A stretch of DNA of 42,187 nucleotides from Sulfurimonas sp. (GTDB lineage: Bacteria > Campylobacterota > Campylobacteria > Campylobacterales > Sulfurimonadaceae). The notes beneath the pieces are model-generated. The model made no database searches, was not told the origin of the DNA, and was given only the letters and a program-made list of their open reading frames with translations. Positions 1 through 7,957 of this stretch are shown here, in pieces. The translations under genes were made by a program, and so were the position numbers. The stretch lies in contig JAMORO010000015.1 of the NCBI GenBank assembly GCA_027063505.1, positions 1 through 42,187 of the forward strand. Direction: 5' to 3'. Each line of letters starts with the position of its first letter. Position 1 is the stretch's first letter.

Positions 1-1418
1 CACCCATAGAAGAGACTTTTTTAGTAGCAAAAGAGATCGAAGCAGAGATAATGAAACATGCAGAGGAGTTCTCTTTAAAGTCTATAGGAGCTACTTCAGG
101 CTATAGAAGAAGCCTCTCTGGTGAGACAGAGTTTAACAACAATGTTATCTACATCACATTAGAGTTGTATGATAGAGTGGAGAGTAACTGGATAAGTGCC
201 TATGTAAACCCTCTTCTTGATTTTAGTTTTGAGTTTAACGACCCTGATAAACGCCGTAAGTTACAGACTTTTGAGCTCTCACCTCGATTAAAAGAGATTA
301 TAGAGCCATTTCGTGAGAAGTACTCTATGCTAGAACTGGGTGTGACTGAAGATAAGCCGGGACTTATTCGCAGTGATATTCAAGTAAATCTCTCTGGAAG
401 TGATGATGTTACTCTAGAGTCAGGTATAAAAAAGTTAGAAGAAGCACTCTCCTCCATAGAAGGTGTTTCAAACTTTAGTGACAACATTAAGTATGGAAAG
501 ATGGAGTATAAGATAAAGATCAACCCTTATGGGGAGAGTCTAGGGCTGAGTGAGGCTTCTATCTCAAAACTTCTAAGTGCATACTTTTTAGAGCATCGCC
601 AATCTACTACCTTTAATAACCGTGGTGTGATGGAGATCAAGACATTAGATAAGAACAAAGATAAGATTCAAACGCTACTGCAGTTTAACATTCCACTTGG
701 TGATGGAAGGCTTGTTAAGCTCACCGATATAGCAGAGATAATAAAAATAAGAGATTATGAGAAGATAAATAAACTCAATGGAAACATCGTAAAAACTGTC
801 TTTGCCAACTTAGATAAACGTCATATTACTCCTGATGAGGTTTTGGAGAGACTTCAACCCCTTTTAACTGAGATAGCTTCGAGTGGCGTTTATGTAGATC
901 TTCTTGGTGAGAAAGAGAAGAACAATCAACTCAAAGCAGATATGAAAACTTCACTTATTTTAGCGATATTTCTCATCTTTATAACACTGCTATTTATCTT
1001 TAGTAAGGTGAAGTATGTGCTGATGCTGATGAGTGTTATACCTCTCTCTGTTCTAGGAGCTTTGGTTGGGCATAAACTTGTTGGTATGCCTCTTACTATG
1101 CCCTCTATCATAGGTATACTAGGTCTTGCAGGTGTGGTTATAAATGATGGGATAATTATGCTAGACTTTCTTCATGGAACACATAAGAGTGAGGAGTTTT
1201 TTACCCGAGCAAAACATAGACTTCGTCCTATTCTCATTACAAGTATAACGACATTTTTAGGACTTTTTACGCTTATATTTTATGCGAGTGGGCAGGCTGT
1301 TATACTTCAACCTATCGCCATCTCGATAGGGTTTGGGCTTATCTGGGGAACACTCTTAAACCTGCTCTATCTACCAACACTCTATGCAATGGTAAATGGG
1401 ATTAAACCTCGTGCTTAA
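1..1418 (+). CDS. RND-family efflux pump, C-terminal part (5' end outside the window)
   Basis: This is the C-terminal part of an inner-membrane RND (AcrB/CzcA-type) proton-driven pump. The reading frame is open from base 3 to the left edge, so the gene starts upstream; the ATG at 51 is internal. About 300 residues of periplasmic porter-domain sequence are followed by membrane segments from about base 945 on, beginning SLILAIFLIFITLLFIF. The next segments carry MPSIIGILGLAGVVINDGIIMLD and a loop ending RLRPILITSITTFLG, both typical of the second half of RND pumps (TM10 to TM12). The substrate cannot be told from this fragment. The next gene begins inside its last codons. Confidence 0.88.
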   Translation, partial: PIEETFLVAKEIEAEIMKHAEEFSLKSIGATSGYRRSLSGETEFNNNVIYITLELYDRVESNWISAYVNPLLDFSFEFNDPDKRRKLQTFELSPRLKEIIEPFREKYSMLELGVTEDKPGLIRSDIQVNLSGSDDVTLESGIKKLEEALSSIEGVSNFSDNIKYGKMEYKIKINPYGESLGLSEASISKLLSAYFLEHRQSTTFNNRGVMEIKTLDKNKDKIQTLLQFNIPLGDGRLVKLTDIAEIIKIRDYEKINKLNGNIVKTVFANLDKRHITPDEVLERLQPLLTEIASSGVYVDLLGEKEKNNQLKADMKTSLILAIFLIFITLLFIFSKVKYVLMLMSVIPLSVLGALVGHKLVGMPLTMPSIIGILGLAGVVINDGIIMLDFLHGTHKSEEFFTRAKHRLRPILITSITTFLGLFTLIFYASGQAVILQPIAISIGFGLIWGTLLNLLYLPTLYAMVNGIKPRA

Positions 1419-2115
1419 AGGAAAAATTATAAAAATAAAAATGATTATAGTGATATTGATGTTTATAAATACAGTGATATTAACTGCTGAGAGTAGTGTA
1501 AAATATACTATAGATGTCGTGCCAAAAAAGATGAGTGTTCAAGAGAAAAAAAAGCGTTTCTTTGCACTCTTTGTTCCTGCCATTAAAAAAGTTTATGCTG
1601 CATTAGAAAAAGATTATTTAGAGACCCAAAAACTTATTGAAACAGAGCCTGATAGTCAAAAATTAAAAGTACTGATGCAGAGTTATAGTGCAAAGAATCT
1701 TCAAGATTTACTGACACGAATGAAGCCTCATCCAAAGAGTATTGCCCTCGCTCAATCAGCGATGGAGAGTGCATGGGGAACTTCAAGGTTTTTGCGTATC
1801 GCAAATAATGTGTTTGGAATATGGTCTATTAATGAAGATGAACCGAGAGTTGCTGCTGGAAAGAGGCGAGGTGATAGAACTATCTATGTAAAAAAATATA
1901 ATACTATTGAAGCTTCAATATATGACTATTATAAACTGCTTGCATCTGGAAAAGCATTTCAAAAGTTTAGAGATGAAAAAATGAAAACAAATAATCCTAC
2001 TATGCTTGTGAAGTATCTAGATAAGTACTCTGAGCGAGGTGCAGAGTATGGTAAAGAGTTAGCGAGTATGATAAAGTACAATAAACTAACAAAGTATGAT
2101 AATCAAGAGAACTAG
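1396..2115 (+). CDS. Secreted glucosaminidase-domain protein (Bax/FlgJ-like)
   Basis: Predicted peptidoglycan hydrolase of the mannosyl-glycoprotein endo-beta-N-acetylglucosaminidase (PF01832-like) family. A lysine-rich start leads into a hydrophobic stretch (IIVILMFINTVILTA), so it is exported or membrane-anchored. The enzymatic domain runs from about residue 110: the ALAQSAMESAWGTSRF motif holds the expected catalytic Glu (E124), followed by NNVFGIWS and the YNTIEASIYDYYKLL segment seen in Bax-like proteins. The start at ATG 1396 overlaps the pump gene by 23 bases; GTG 1411 and ATG 1441 are alternatives, and no start has a convincing ribosome binding site. It ends tail to tail with a minus-strand small gene, sharing the bases CTAG. 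Confidence 0.82.
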   Translation: MGLNLVLKGKIIKIKMIIVILMFINTVILTAESSVKYTIDVVPKKMSVQEKKKRFFALFVPAIKKVYAALEKDYLETQKLIETEPDSQKLKVLMQSYSAKNLQDLLTRMKPHPKSIALAQSAMESAWGTSRFLRIANNVFGIWSINEDEPRVAAGKRRGDRTIYVKKYNTIEASIYDYYKLLASGKAFQKFRDEKMKTNNPTMLVKYLDKYSERGAEYGKELASMIKYNKLTKYDNQEN

Positions 2116-2234
2116 TAAAGAATTAAGTAGAGAAATCCCCAAAGTAAAAATATAAAAAATCCTAACACTGCGAAAGTTATTACTATTCGTAGTGTGAGAT
2201 AAAAGAGAAATTTGAGAGCAGAGGGGAGTTTCAT
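2112..2234 (-). CDS. Small single-pass membrane peptide, 40 aa
   Basis: A 40-codon reading frame starts with ATG one base after the stop codon of the rhodanese gene. The peptide begins MKLPSALKFLFYLTLR and continues as one very hydrophobic segment (VITFAVLGFFIFLLWGFLYLILY), ending directly in TAG. It has positive residues at the N-terminal side and a helix long enough to cross the membrane. The upstream gene's stop and this start are separated by a single T, which suggests translational coupling; a separate ribosome binding site is weak. I do not recognise the family. It could be a small anchor or regulator working with the rhodanese. A chance reading frame is possible, but the composition and junction argue against it. 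Confidence 0.55.
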   Translation of the reverse strand: MKLPSALKFLFYLTLRIVITFAVLGFFIFLLWGFLYLILY

Positions 2235-2235
2235 A

Positions 2236-2640
2236 CTATTTGAGGTAGGCTACAGTTTTGAGCTTGAGTCCTCGCGTTGCATAATCCATACCGCCTTGGA
2301 TATTTATGACTTTATAGCCAAGTTTTTCAGACATCCATGGGGCTATCATAGAAGTTCTACTCCCTGTATGACAGATAATAGCAAACTCTTTTTTTGTATC
2401 TACTTTAGCATTGAGCTCTTCTAAAAAAGCATTGATGTTGTACTCGCCCTTTTCATTAAAAAACATGATGGGAATAGCACCCTTTAAAACTCCTGTCTCT
2501 CTCCACTCTCCCGGTGTTCGTATATCAACGATAGGAGTCTTTGAGTTAAGTAACTCTTTTGTCATATACTGGTTTTTTAACTCTGCAAAAAGTGACACAC
2601 TTAGTAGTGTAAGTAATAAAATGATTTTTTTCACATTCAT
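2236..2640 (-). CDS. Periplasmic rhodanese-like protein
   Basis: Single-domain sulfurtransferase-like protein with an N-terminal signal peptide (KKIILLLTLLSVSLFA, cleavage likely before ELKN). The rhodanese fold shows PIVDIRTPGEWRETGVLKGAIPI and the active-site loop ICHTGSRT, whose Cys would carry the persulfide. It ends with the usual VINIQGGM segment. The ATG at 2640 directly abuts a GGAG at 2644-2641; the GTG at 2634 sits 6 bases after that GGAG and may be the true start, giving MKKIILLL. The physiological sulfur donor and acceptor are unknown. Its promoter is shared back to back with the operon that begins at 2691. Confidence 0.85.
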   Translation of the reverse strand: MNVKKIILLLTLLSVSLFAELKNQYMTKELLNSKTPIVDIRTPGEWRETGVLKGAIPIMFFNEKGEYNINAFLEELNAKVDTKKEFAIICHTGSRTSMIAPWMSEKLGYKVINIQGGMDYATRGLKLKTVAYLK

Positions 2641-2655
2641 CTCCAAAATAAAGTG

Positions 2656-2665
2656 TATAATTATA
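2656..2665. promoter_or_regulatory. Divergent promoter, two overlapping TATAAT boxes
   Basis: A plus-strand TATAAT at 2656-2661 overlaps a minus-strand TATAAT at 2665-2660. They face the 2691 operon and the rhodanese gene respectively, so transcription in the two directions should compete. No clear -35 boxes are visible, as is usual for this phylum. Confidence 0.6.
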
Positions 2666-2690
2666 GCTATAAAATCTTAATAGGACTCAA

Positions 2691-3062
2691 ATGGCAGCTT
2701 CACAAAAAGCGATAGACAATGCAAATAGACTTCGTTACATCAGAGCATTAGAGCGTTTTCATAAGGGGATGATCTCTTATCTTATGAATACAGAAGAACT
2801 TACACACAAAGGGCTCAATAAAAAAATAACTAATAGCCTAAAACTTCTCAATCGTATAGAGGAGATAGATCTCTATAAGGGTGAACTGAAGGATCTACAA
2901 ACTCTTGTGAAAAAGATGATTAGTTATAAAGATTCTGAGGAGGATATAGATAACATTAAAAATGAACTTTTACACGCCTCAAACCAGTTAGATAAGTCTA
3001 AAAATGCAAAACGCTATAAGAAAGATAAACATACAAACTCCAAATTTGATGATTGGGAGTAA
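2691..3062 (+). CDS. Hypothetical helical protein, 123 aa
   Basis: I do not recognise this protein. It is charged, lacks any membrane segment or signal peptide, and reads as mostly alpha-helical with heptad-like stretches (IEEIDLYKGELKDLQTLVKKM and the following 30 residues). The last 25 residues are Lys-rich and probably unstructured, ending DDWE. The start has an AGGA about 6 bases upstream. It is the first gene of a three-gene unit with a response regulator starting 5 bases after its stop and a histidine kinase after that, so a role linked to that signalling pair is plausible but not shown by the sequence. Confidence 0.7.
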   Translation: MAASQKAIDNANRLRYIRALERFHKGMISYLMNTEELTHKGLNKKITNSLKLLNRIEEIDLYKGELKDLQTLVKKMISYKDSEEDIDNIKNELLHASNQLDKSKNAKRYKKDKHTNSKFDDWE

Positions 3063-3067
3063 GTAGT

Positions 3068-3724
3068 ATGGCTAGAATTCTCCTCCTAGAAGATGATAAA
3101 ATCCTTTCAGAAACTCTTTGTGAACTTCTAGAAGTTGAGGGGTATGAAGTAACCCTTGTAGGTGATGGTAATAGCGTTTTAGATACAACTGCAACTATGA
3201 CATTTGAGCTCATGCTATTTGATGTAAATGTTCCTGATTATAATGGTTTTGAGCTTTTAAAAATGCTCCGTGACTCAGGTAATAAAACGCCATGTATCTT
3301 TCTTACATCGCTGAGTGATATCGCTTCACTCTCTAAAGGTTTTGAAGTGGGTGCAGATGATTACCTTAAAAAACCATTTGATTTTGATGAACTTCTTGTC
3401 CGTATTGGCGCAGTTCTTCGTAAATCTTTTGCATCACAAGAGAATGAGATAGAGTATAAAAACTTAAAGTATAAAATAGTAACTAATGAACTCTTCGATA
3501 GTGATAACAAACTACTTCTTTTAGCACCACAAGAGCAGAAACTTTTAGCACTCTTTTTTAAACGCCATGATGAAACGATAACTAAAAATGATCTTCTTTA
3601 TGAGCTAGATAGTGAGGGTGAATCAAGTGAGGGTGCTCTTCGTGTTTACATCACTAAACTTCGTAAAATTGGTTTAGAGATACAGACCATAAAAGGTGTA
3701 GGATACAGACTTGTTAAAGCATGA
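3068..3724 (+). CDS. OmpR-family two-component response regulator
   Basis: Transcription factor of 218 residues. The receiver domain (1-115) has the acidic pair E8-D9-D10, phospho-acceptor D52 in MLFDVNVPDYNG, T80 and K102 in KKPF. The C-terminal winged-helix DNA-binding domain (about 125-218) ends IQTIKGVGYRLV, typical of OmpR/PhoB proteins. The start is ATG 3068, which lies 8 bases after GGGAG at 3055-3059; an in-frame TTG at 3053 is too close to that site to be used. The kinase gene overlaps its 3' end by 14 bases, so the two form a cognate pair. The signal and regulon are unknown. Confidence 0.93.
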   Translation: MARILLLEDDKILSETLCELLEVEGYEVTLVGDGNSVLDTTATMTFELMLFDVNVPDYNGFELLKMLRDSGNKTPCIFLTSLSDIASLSKGFEVGADDYLKKPFDFDELLVRIGAVLRKSFASQENEIEYKNLKYKIVTNELFDSDNKLLLLAPQEQKLLALFFKRHDETITKNDLLYELDSEGESSEGALRVYITKLRKIGLEIQTIKGVGYRLVKA

Positions 3725-4775
3725 TAAAAAAGCTTTTTGGAAGTTTTTTAGTATCTACTTTGGGAGTGTAGCATTTCTTATCCTTGCTTCTGGTTACTTC
3801 TATTTTGGTGAACAGCGAAAGATTCTTATAGAAAAAGAGCACTTTTCTATGATTGAGCATATACGAAAAATTAAGATGAATATGCCGCACTCAGATATAG
3901 ATGGTATTACACATACTATTGTGTATAAAAATATAGATAATTTTCATATAGATAACTTTATTATTACAGATGAATATTTTGAAGCATATATGCCTTATAA
4001 CTGGGAGGGTGGATACTTCTTCGTTCGAAAAAATAAAGAGCAGTTTTATGAACAAGAAGCTACCATAAAGTCCAAAATTATACTCGTTCAAGTAGGTTTA
4101 CTTACACTCTTTGCACTTATTAGTTACTTTCTCTCTTTACGAGCACTTCGCCCTATGCAAGAGGCTATTATAAAACTAGATAACTTCTCAAAAGATCTTA
4201 TTCATGACTTAAACACACCAATAACTTCCATACTATTAAACACTAAAATTTTAGAAAGAAGTGGTTTTAAAGAGAACAAAGCACTCTCTCGAATAAAAAG
4301 AAGTGCAGAGGATATTGGAGAGCTTCACAACAACCTAAACATTCTACTTCAAGAGGACACCTTAGTTGTAAAAAAAGAGGATATCTGTGAAATAGTTCGT
4401 GAGGTTGTTGAGATTCAAGAGAAGATATATACAGAAATAGATATACAAGTAGAACCATCCTCTTTAAAAGCTATTGTAAACCGGGATGCACTCAAACAGA
4501 TAGTAGCAAACATTCTCTCTAATGCTTGTAAATATAACAAAGAGAAGGGGTATGTAAAGATTTATGCTAGAGAGAAAACACTCTATATAGAAGATAGTGG
4601 AATAGGGATTAAAAACCCAACTCAGATTTTCACAAGGTCATATACTGAGCATGAACATGGGCATGGAATAGGTTTAGATATAGTAAAACGTTTATGTGAT
4701 TTAATGGAGATTAAGATTGTTGCAGACTCTGTTGTAAAAGAGGGAACAACAATCTCTTTAGTATTTAAACATTAA
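3711..4775 (+). CDS. Sensor histidine kinase
   Basis: Membrane histidine kinase of 354 residues, partner of the preceding regulator. Two membrane segments (about 12-32 and 122-145) flank a small periplasmic sensor of roughly 90 residues. The H-box KDLIHDLNTPITSI contains the phosphorylated H165; the N-box is NILSNACKYN, the G1 box IEDSGIGI and the G2 box HGHGIGLDIV, so the enzyme looks functional. The only usable start is TTG 3711, because an in-frame TAG lies at 3699 and the next ATG is beyond the first membrane segment; a weak AGGAT precedes it. There is little HAMP-like linker. Its stop overlaps the stop of the convergent gene at 4772. Confidence 0.9.
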   Translation: MLKHDKKAFWKFFSIYFGSVAFLILASGYFYFGEQRKILIEKEHFSMIEHIRKIKMNMPHSDIDGITHTIVYKNIDNFHIDNFIITDEYFEAYMPYNWEGGYFFVRKNKEQFYEQEATIKSKIILVQVGLLTLFALISYFLSLRALRPMQEAIIKLDNFSKDLIHDLNTPITSILLNTKILERSGFKENKALSRIKRSAEDIGELHNNLNILLQEDTLVVKKEDICEIVREVVEIQEKIYTEIDIQVEPSSLKAIVNRDALKQIVANILSNACKYNKEKGYVKIYAREKTLYIEDSGIGIKNPTQIFTRSYTEHEHGHGIGLDIVKRLCDLMEIKIVADSVVKEGTTISLVFKH

Positions 4776-5128
4776 AGTTGAAAAATATTTTCTTTTTTAA
4801 TGACTGAAAACTCACTACCAAAGGCTACTCTCTGCTGGAGTCCACCACGAGCTGTTAGGTCAACAACAACTCCTAAGTTCGCAGTTTTTATAGAGCTGTT
4901 AATAGTCTCATAAATCTCAAATGCTATATCTTCTGCTAAAAACTTCTGACTTCTAAGAGATGTGATATACTTTTTAAAATCAAGCATATTAAATGTCTCT
5001 CCAACACTCTTAAATGCTATATAGACACTACCACGGTAAGGCTGCCCACTCTGTGCTAAAAAGAGGAGTTCTTTAGAGAGATACTGAATATCTGTTCCCT
5101 CTTTTGCATTTAGTTTTTCTAGTTTCAT
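4772..5128 (-). CDS. Hypothetical protein, 118 aa, coupled to queF
   Basis: I do not recognise this family. The protein is soluble, with no signal peptide or membrane segment. Distinctive stretches are LFLAQSGQPYRGSVYIAF near residue 30 and VVVDLTARGGLQQRVAFGSE near residue 95, which read like beta strands joined by a glycine turn. It starts 4 bases after the queF stop, with an AGGA inside the end of queF, so translation is coupled. A role close to queuosine synthesis or tRNA metabolism would be guilt by association only. Confidence 0.7.
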   Translation of the reverse strand: MKLEKLNAKEGTDIQYLSKELLFLAQSGQPYRGSVYIAFKSVGETFNMLDFKKYITSLRSQKFLAEDIAFEIYETINSSIKTANLGVVVDLTARGGLQQRVAFGSEFSVIKKENIFQL

Positions 5129-5132
5129 CTGT

Positions 5133-5630
5133 TTATCCTACTCTTTGCGGATTTATATTTCGGTTGATAAAGCGATGCTTTTTTATCTCTTCAAACTCTT
5201 TCTCACCATTTGCATAACTAAAAGTAGGATGAATACTAATGTTCCCGCGTGGATAAAAAAGTCCTACTACTTCGAGATATTTAGGTTCCATAAGTTTTAC
5301 TAAATCTTTGCCGATTTTATTAACTACATCCTCATGAAACTCACCACTATTCATAAAACTAAAGAGATAAAGTTTTAGAGATTTACTCTCTACCATATTG
5401 ACATTTGGAATGTAGTTTATGATGAGCGTTCCAAAGTCTGGTTGATTCGTTTTAGGGCAGAGTGATGTAAACTCATCTGCATTGAGTGTTACCCAGTAGT
5501 CATTCTCTTGGTGAACATTTTCAAAGGTTTCAAGCAGTTCAGGGGCATAAGTATATCTGTACTCTGTCTCTCCTGAACCTAAACTTTTTACCTCTTTAGA
5601 GCGTGTTTCTTGGTAGCTTTTTTCTGTCAC
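5133..5630 (-). CDS. queF: NADPH-dependent 7-cyano-7-deazaguanine reductase
   Basis: QueF reduces the nitrile of preQ0 to the amine of preQ1 in cytoplasmic queuosine synthesis for tRNA wobble modification. At 165 residues it is the short, single-domain type I form. The nucleophile is C58 in SLCPKTNQPDFG with the general acid D65, the NADPH-binding QueF motif is ESKSLKLY (81-88), and the following E100 lies in GEFHE; the spacing matches Bacillus subtilis QueF (C55, D62, E97). It starts with GTG at 5630, preceded by AAGGG that overlaps the stop of the upstream gene. Confidence 0.95.
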   Translation of the reverse strand: MTEKSYQETRSKEVKSLGSGETEYRYTYAPELLETFENVHQENDYWVTLNADEFTSLCPKTNQPDFGTLIINYIPNVNMVESKSLKLYLFSFMNSGEFHEDVVNKIGKDLVKLMEPKYLEVVGLFYPRGNISIHPTFSYANGEKEFEEIKKHRFINRNINPQRVG

Positions 5631-5639
5631 AGTTTACCC

Positions 5640-7907
5640 TTAAAAGAATTTCAGTTTATTTTTGAGCTTATCTTTAAGCTTTTTCACTGAATCAGATTTA
5701 AGCTGCTTTTTAAGAGCATCTTTTGAGATGCTCTTCTTGATACTCTCTTTAAGAGATGAAGAGTCATCTAGTGAGCTATCTAAGAGCTTTTCAACATCAT
5801 TAAACTCTCCTAAGTCTATATCTCCTAGTTGCTCTTTAAAGGCTCTGTTTACAGCAGATTTGAGCTTTTTCTTATACTTAGAAACCTCTTTTTTGAGCTG
5901 TTTTTTAATACCACTTTTGAGTTTGTTATCTAAATCTGTAGAGAGTGAAATCTTTGGCTCTGTAAGTGTTCCAGCTACCCAAGCATCCATCTGAAACTCA
6001 GAGATATTTGCTAAGATATCTTGAACAATTTTATCTGTTTTTGATTTGACTGGAGCATAAGTAAGTGTAGACTTTTTAAACTCTACAAGTAAGTCAGACT
6101 CTAAAGCAGTGAAGTTTTCAATGTTTATATGTGAAGTTGCATCTATAAGAGAACTCTCTAAAGAGAGCTTTTTTGCTATCTTTTTATCTGTGAGTTTATA
6201 GGCATTTATATCTGTGTTGATAGTTGTGAGGGCATCTTTTTGTAACTCATTATGCTCAAATACGACAAGAATTTTTTTGTACTCTTTACTTTTACTCTTG
6301 AGTGTTCCTTTTACTGGTTTGCCATAAATTTTTTGGTTATTAGATATATCTTTTACATCCAGTTTGAAGTTTCTATGCTCTTTTATGATGTTTGCATTTA
6401 GCTTTTGTATCACAAACTCAGGATAAGCTGTTGTGTTTGTAAAGTAAATCCATTTGCCTTTCATCCTCTCTTGTTTCTCTTCATCCTCTTCATCACTAGA
6501 GAGGTAAGGTTTTACAAACTCATAGTACTCAAGTCCTACATGGAGGTACTTCTCTAAGCTTGATGAGAAGTGTGTACCTATAAGATTCATAGCACCATTT
6601 TGATCGAGAGAGTACTTTTTAAGGAGTTGATTATACTCCTCTTTTGGGAGTGTTTTCATCTCTTTGAGGTACTTACTTATAAGCTTTTTATCCTCTTTAT
6701 ACTCTTTTTTATATGATTTTAGCTCATCACGAATCGCTTTAGTCTCTTTTTTAAGGGCTTCTGCTTCTGCAAGAATAGCTGTAACATCATCCATAGAGTG
6801 AATATCTTTTGCTTTTTTCTTTAGGGTGTTAAAACGGGTTTTTAGTGCAGCAAGTTTTGCTTTCTGTTTTTCACTTTTGACACGCTCTTGCCATTTCTCT
6901 GAGATAGCAGTTATATCCGCTTTCATTTTCTTAGCTTCACTTACTGACTTAAGACCCTCTTTAGCTAAGAGTGTTTTAGGATCAGGAAACTGAGGTAAGT
7001 TAAAAGAACTCTCCTCCTCTGTGTCATCTGTTTTGGAACTACTTTGTGCTTGTGAAGTTTGCTCCTCTACTCGTTTGAGGGTTGTATTGAGTGTGATATT
7101 TCCAAAAGAGATGATTTCAAAATCAAATTTTTTCTCTAAAAGTCTTGTTGTTTTAAGTTTTAAGAGCACTCTATCGATGTTTATATCATCTCCTGTGTCA
7201 TTAGATGTACTAAGAATTGCAATGTTTTTAATCTCTAAAGAGGTATCCATTAAGAGAGTTGTTACACTCTCTATATGAACCTCTTTTTTTGTTGCTTTAC
7301 TCAAAGAGTACTCAAGGGCAGTTTTAAGGAGAGGGTCTAAGAGTAGAAGTGCTAGGGCTACAACTGCTCCAACAACACCAACAAAGAGGCCGGCAGCCCA
7401 CCATCGCATAACTCCAGGTTTCTTTTTGAGTTTATCTTCAGTATAGGGATTTAACCAGGAGAAGTATTTTGACTCTTTAAATTTTGCTTCTAAAAAATCT
7501 CGTTGCTTGTTAATAACTTTACTTAAAAGAGGAAAAAGTACAAGAGCAAGAGGTAAAGAGAGGACTAAACTACCCATTAAAATAGTGTAGTTAAATGATG
7601 TCCATAGTGTTGGTGCATAGTTGTACATAGCTGTAAAAAGAGTCTGTGTAGAGCTATCGGTAAGAACACTAAGTCCAATGGAAGCAAAAACAGGATCAAG
7701 TACAAAGCCAAGCATACTAAAAGCGGCACTTATAAAAAAGAAAACACCAAGAGGAATATTTATAGCAAAGGCTATAAAAAGAAGTAAAAAGTTGATAGGA
7801 GTAGCAAGTGGTAAGAAACCACTTATCATCCCGAGTACTATCGCTAAACTTATCTGCCAAGAAGATTGTGCAGAGTTAAGAGTTTTTAAAAGTTTGAAAA
7901 AATCCAT
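5640..7907 (-). CDS. Large membrane-anchored protein, TIGR03546-like N-terminus with TIGR03545-like body
   Basis: A 755-residue protein of unknown function. Residues 1-150 form a hydrophobic multi-pass domain (GMISGFLPLATPINFLLLF and two more segments) resembling the uncharacterised TIGR03546 family. A further membrane segment at about 168-192 leads to a long periplasmic part resembling TIGR03545, with a highly charged Lys/Glu coiled coil at about 330-440 and AsmA-like beta-rich sequence after it. The C-terminal 100 residues are Lys-rich helices. In my recollection these two families are usually encoded by adjacent genes, so this looks like a fusion. The family assignment is from memory of the pattern. 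It has its own promoter at about 7944 and is followed 9 bases later by queF. Confidence 0.72.
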   Translation of the reverse strand: MDFFKLLKTLNSAQSSWQISLAIVLGMISGFLPLATPINFLLLFIAFAINIPLGVFFFISAAFSMLGFVLDPVFASIGLSVLTDSSTQTLFTAMYNYAPTLWTSFNYTILMGSLVLSLPLALVLFPLLSKVINKQRDFLEAKFKESKYFSWLNPYTEDKLKKKPGVMRWWAAGLFVGVVGAVVALALLLLDPLLKTALEYSLSKATKKEVHIESVTTLLMDTSLEIKNIAILSTSNDTGDDINIDRVLLKLKTTRLLEKKFDFEIISFGNITLNTTLKRVEEQTSQAQSSSKTDDTEEESSFNLPQFPDPKTLLAKEGLKSVSEAKKMKADITAISEKWQERVKSEKQKAKLAALKTRFNTLKKKAKDIHSMDDVTAILAEAEALKKETKAIRDELKSYKKEYKEDKKLISKYLKEMKTLPKEEYNQLLKKYSLDQNGAMNLIGTHFSSSLEKYLHVGLEYYEFVKPYLSSDEEDEEKQERMKGKWIYFTNTTAYPEFVIQKLNANIIKEHRNFKLDVKDISNNQKIYGKPVKGTLKSKSKEYKKILVVFEHNELQKDALTTINTDINAYKLTDKKIAKKLSLESSLIDATSHINIENFTALESDLLVEFKKSTLTYAPVKSKTDKIVQDILANISEFQMDAWVAGTLTEPKISLSTDLDNKLKSGIKKQLKKEVSKYKKKLKSAVNRAFKEQLGDIDLGEFNDVEKLLDSSLDDSSSLKESIKKSISKDALKKQLKSDSVKKLKDKLKNKLKFF

Positions 7908-7938
7908 GATAAATAGAGCCCCAAAAATAGTTTTGAGT

Positions 7939-7944
7939 ATTATA
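7939..7944 (-). promoter_or_regulatory. Probable promoter -10 box within an inverted repeat
   Basis: A minus-strand TATAAT lies 32 bases before the start of the 755-residue protein gene. It sits in the inverted repeat GAGTAT-T-ATACTC (7935-7947), which could be an operator or simply a consequence of the promoter sequence. No clear -35 is seen. Confidence 0.45.
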
Positions 7945-7957
7945 CTCTATCTTGACT

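Noticed and set aside
5662..5994. 110-codon plus-strand reading frame inside the 755-residue protein gene
   Set aside because: It is antisense to a Lys/Ser-rich coding region, has low-complexity Ser/Leu/Phe composition and no ribosome binding site; it is a mirror of the real gene.
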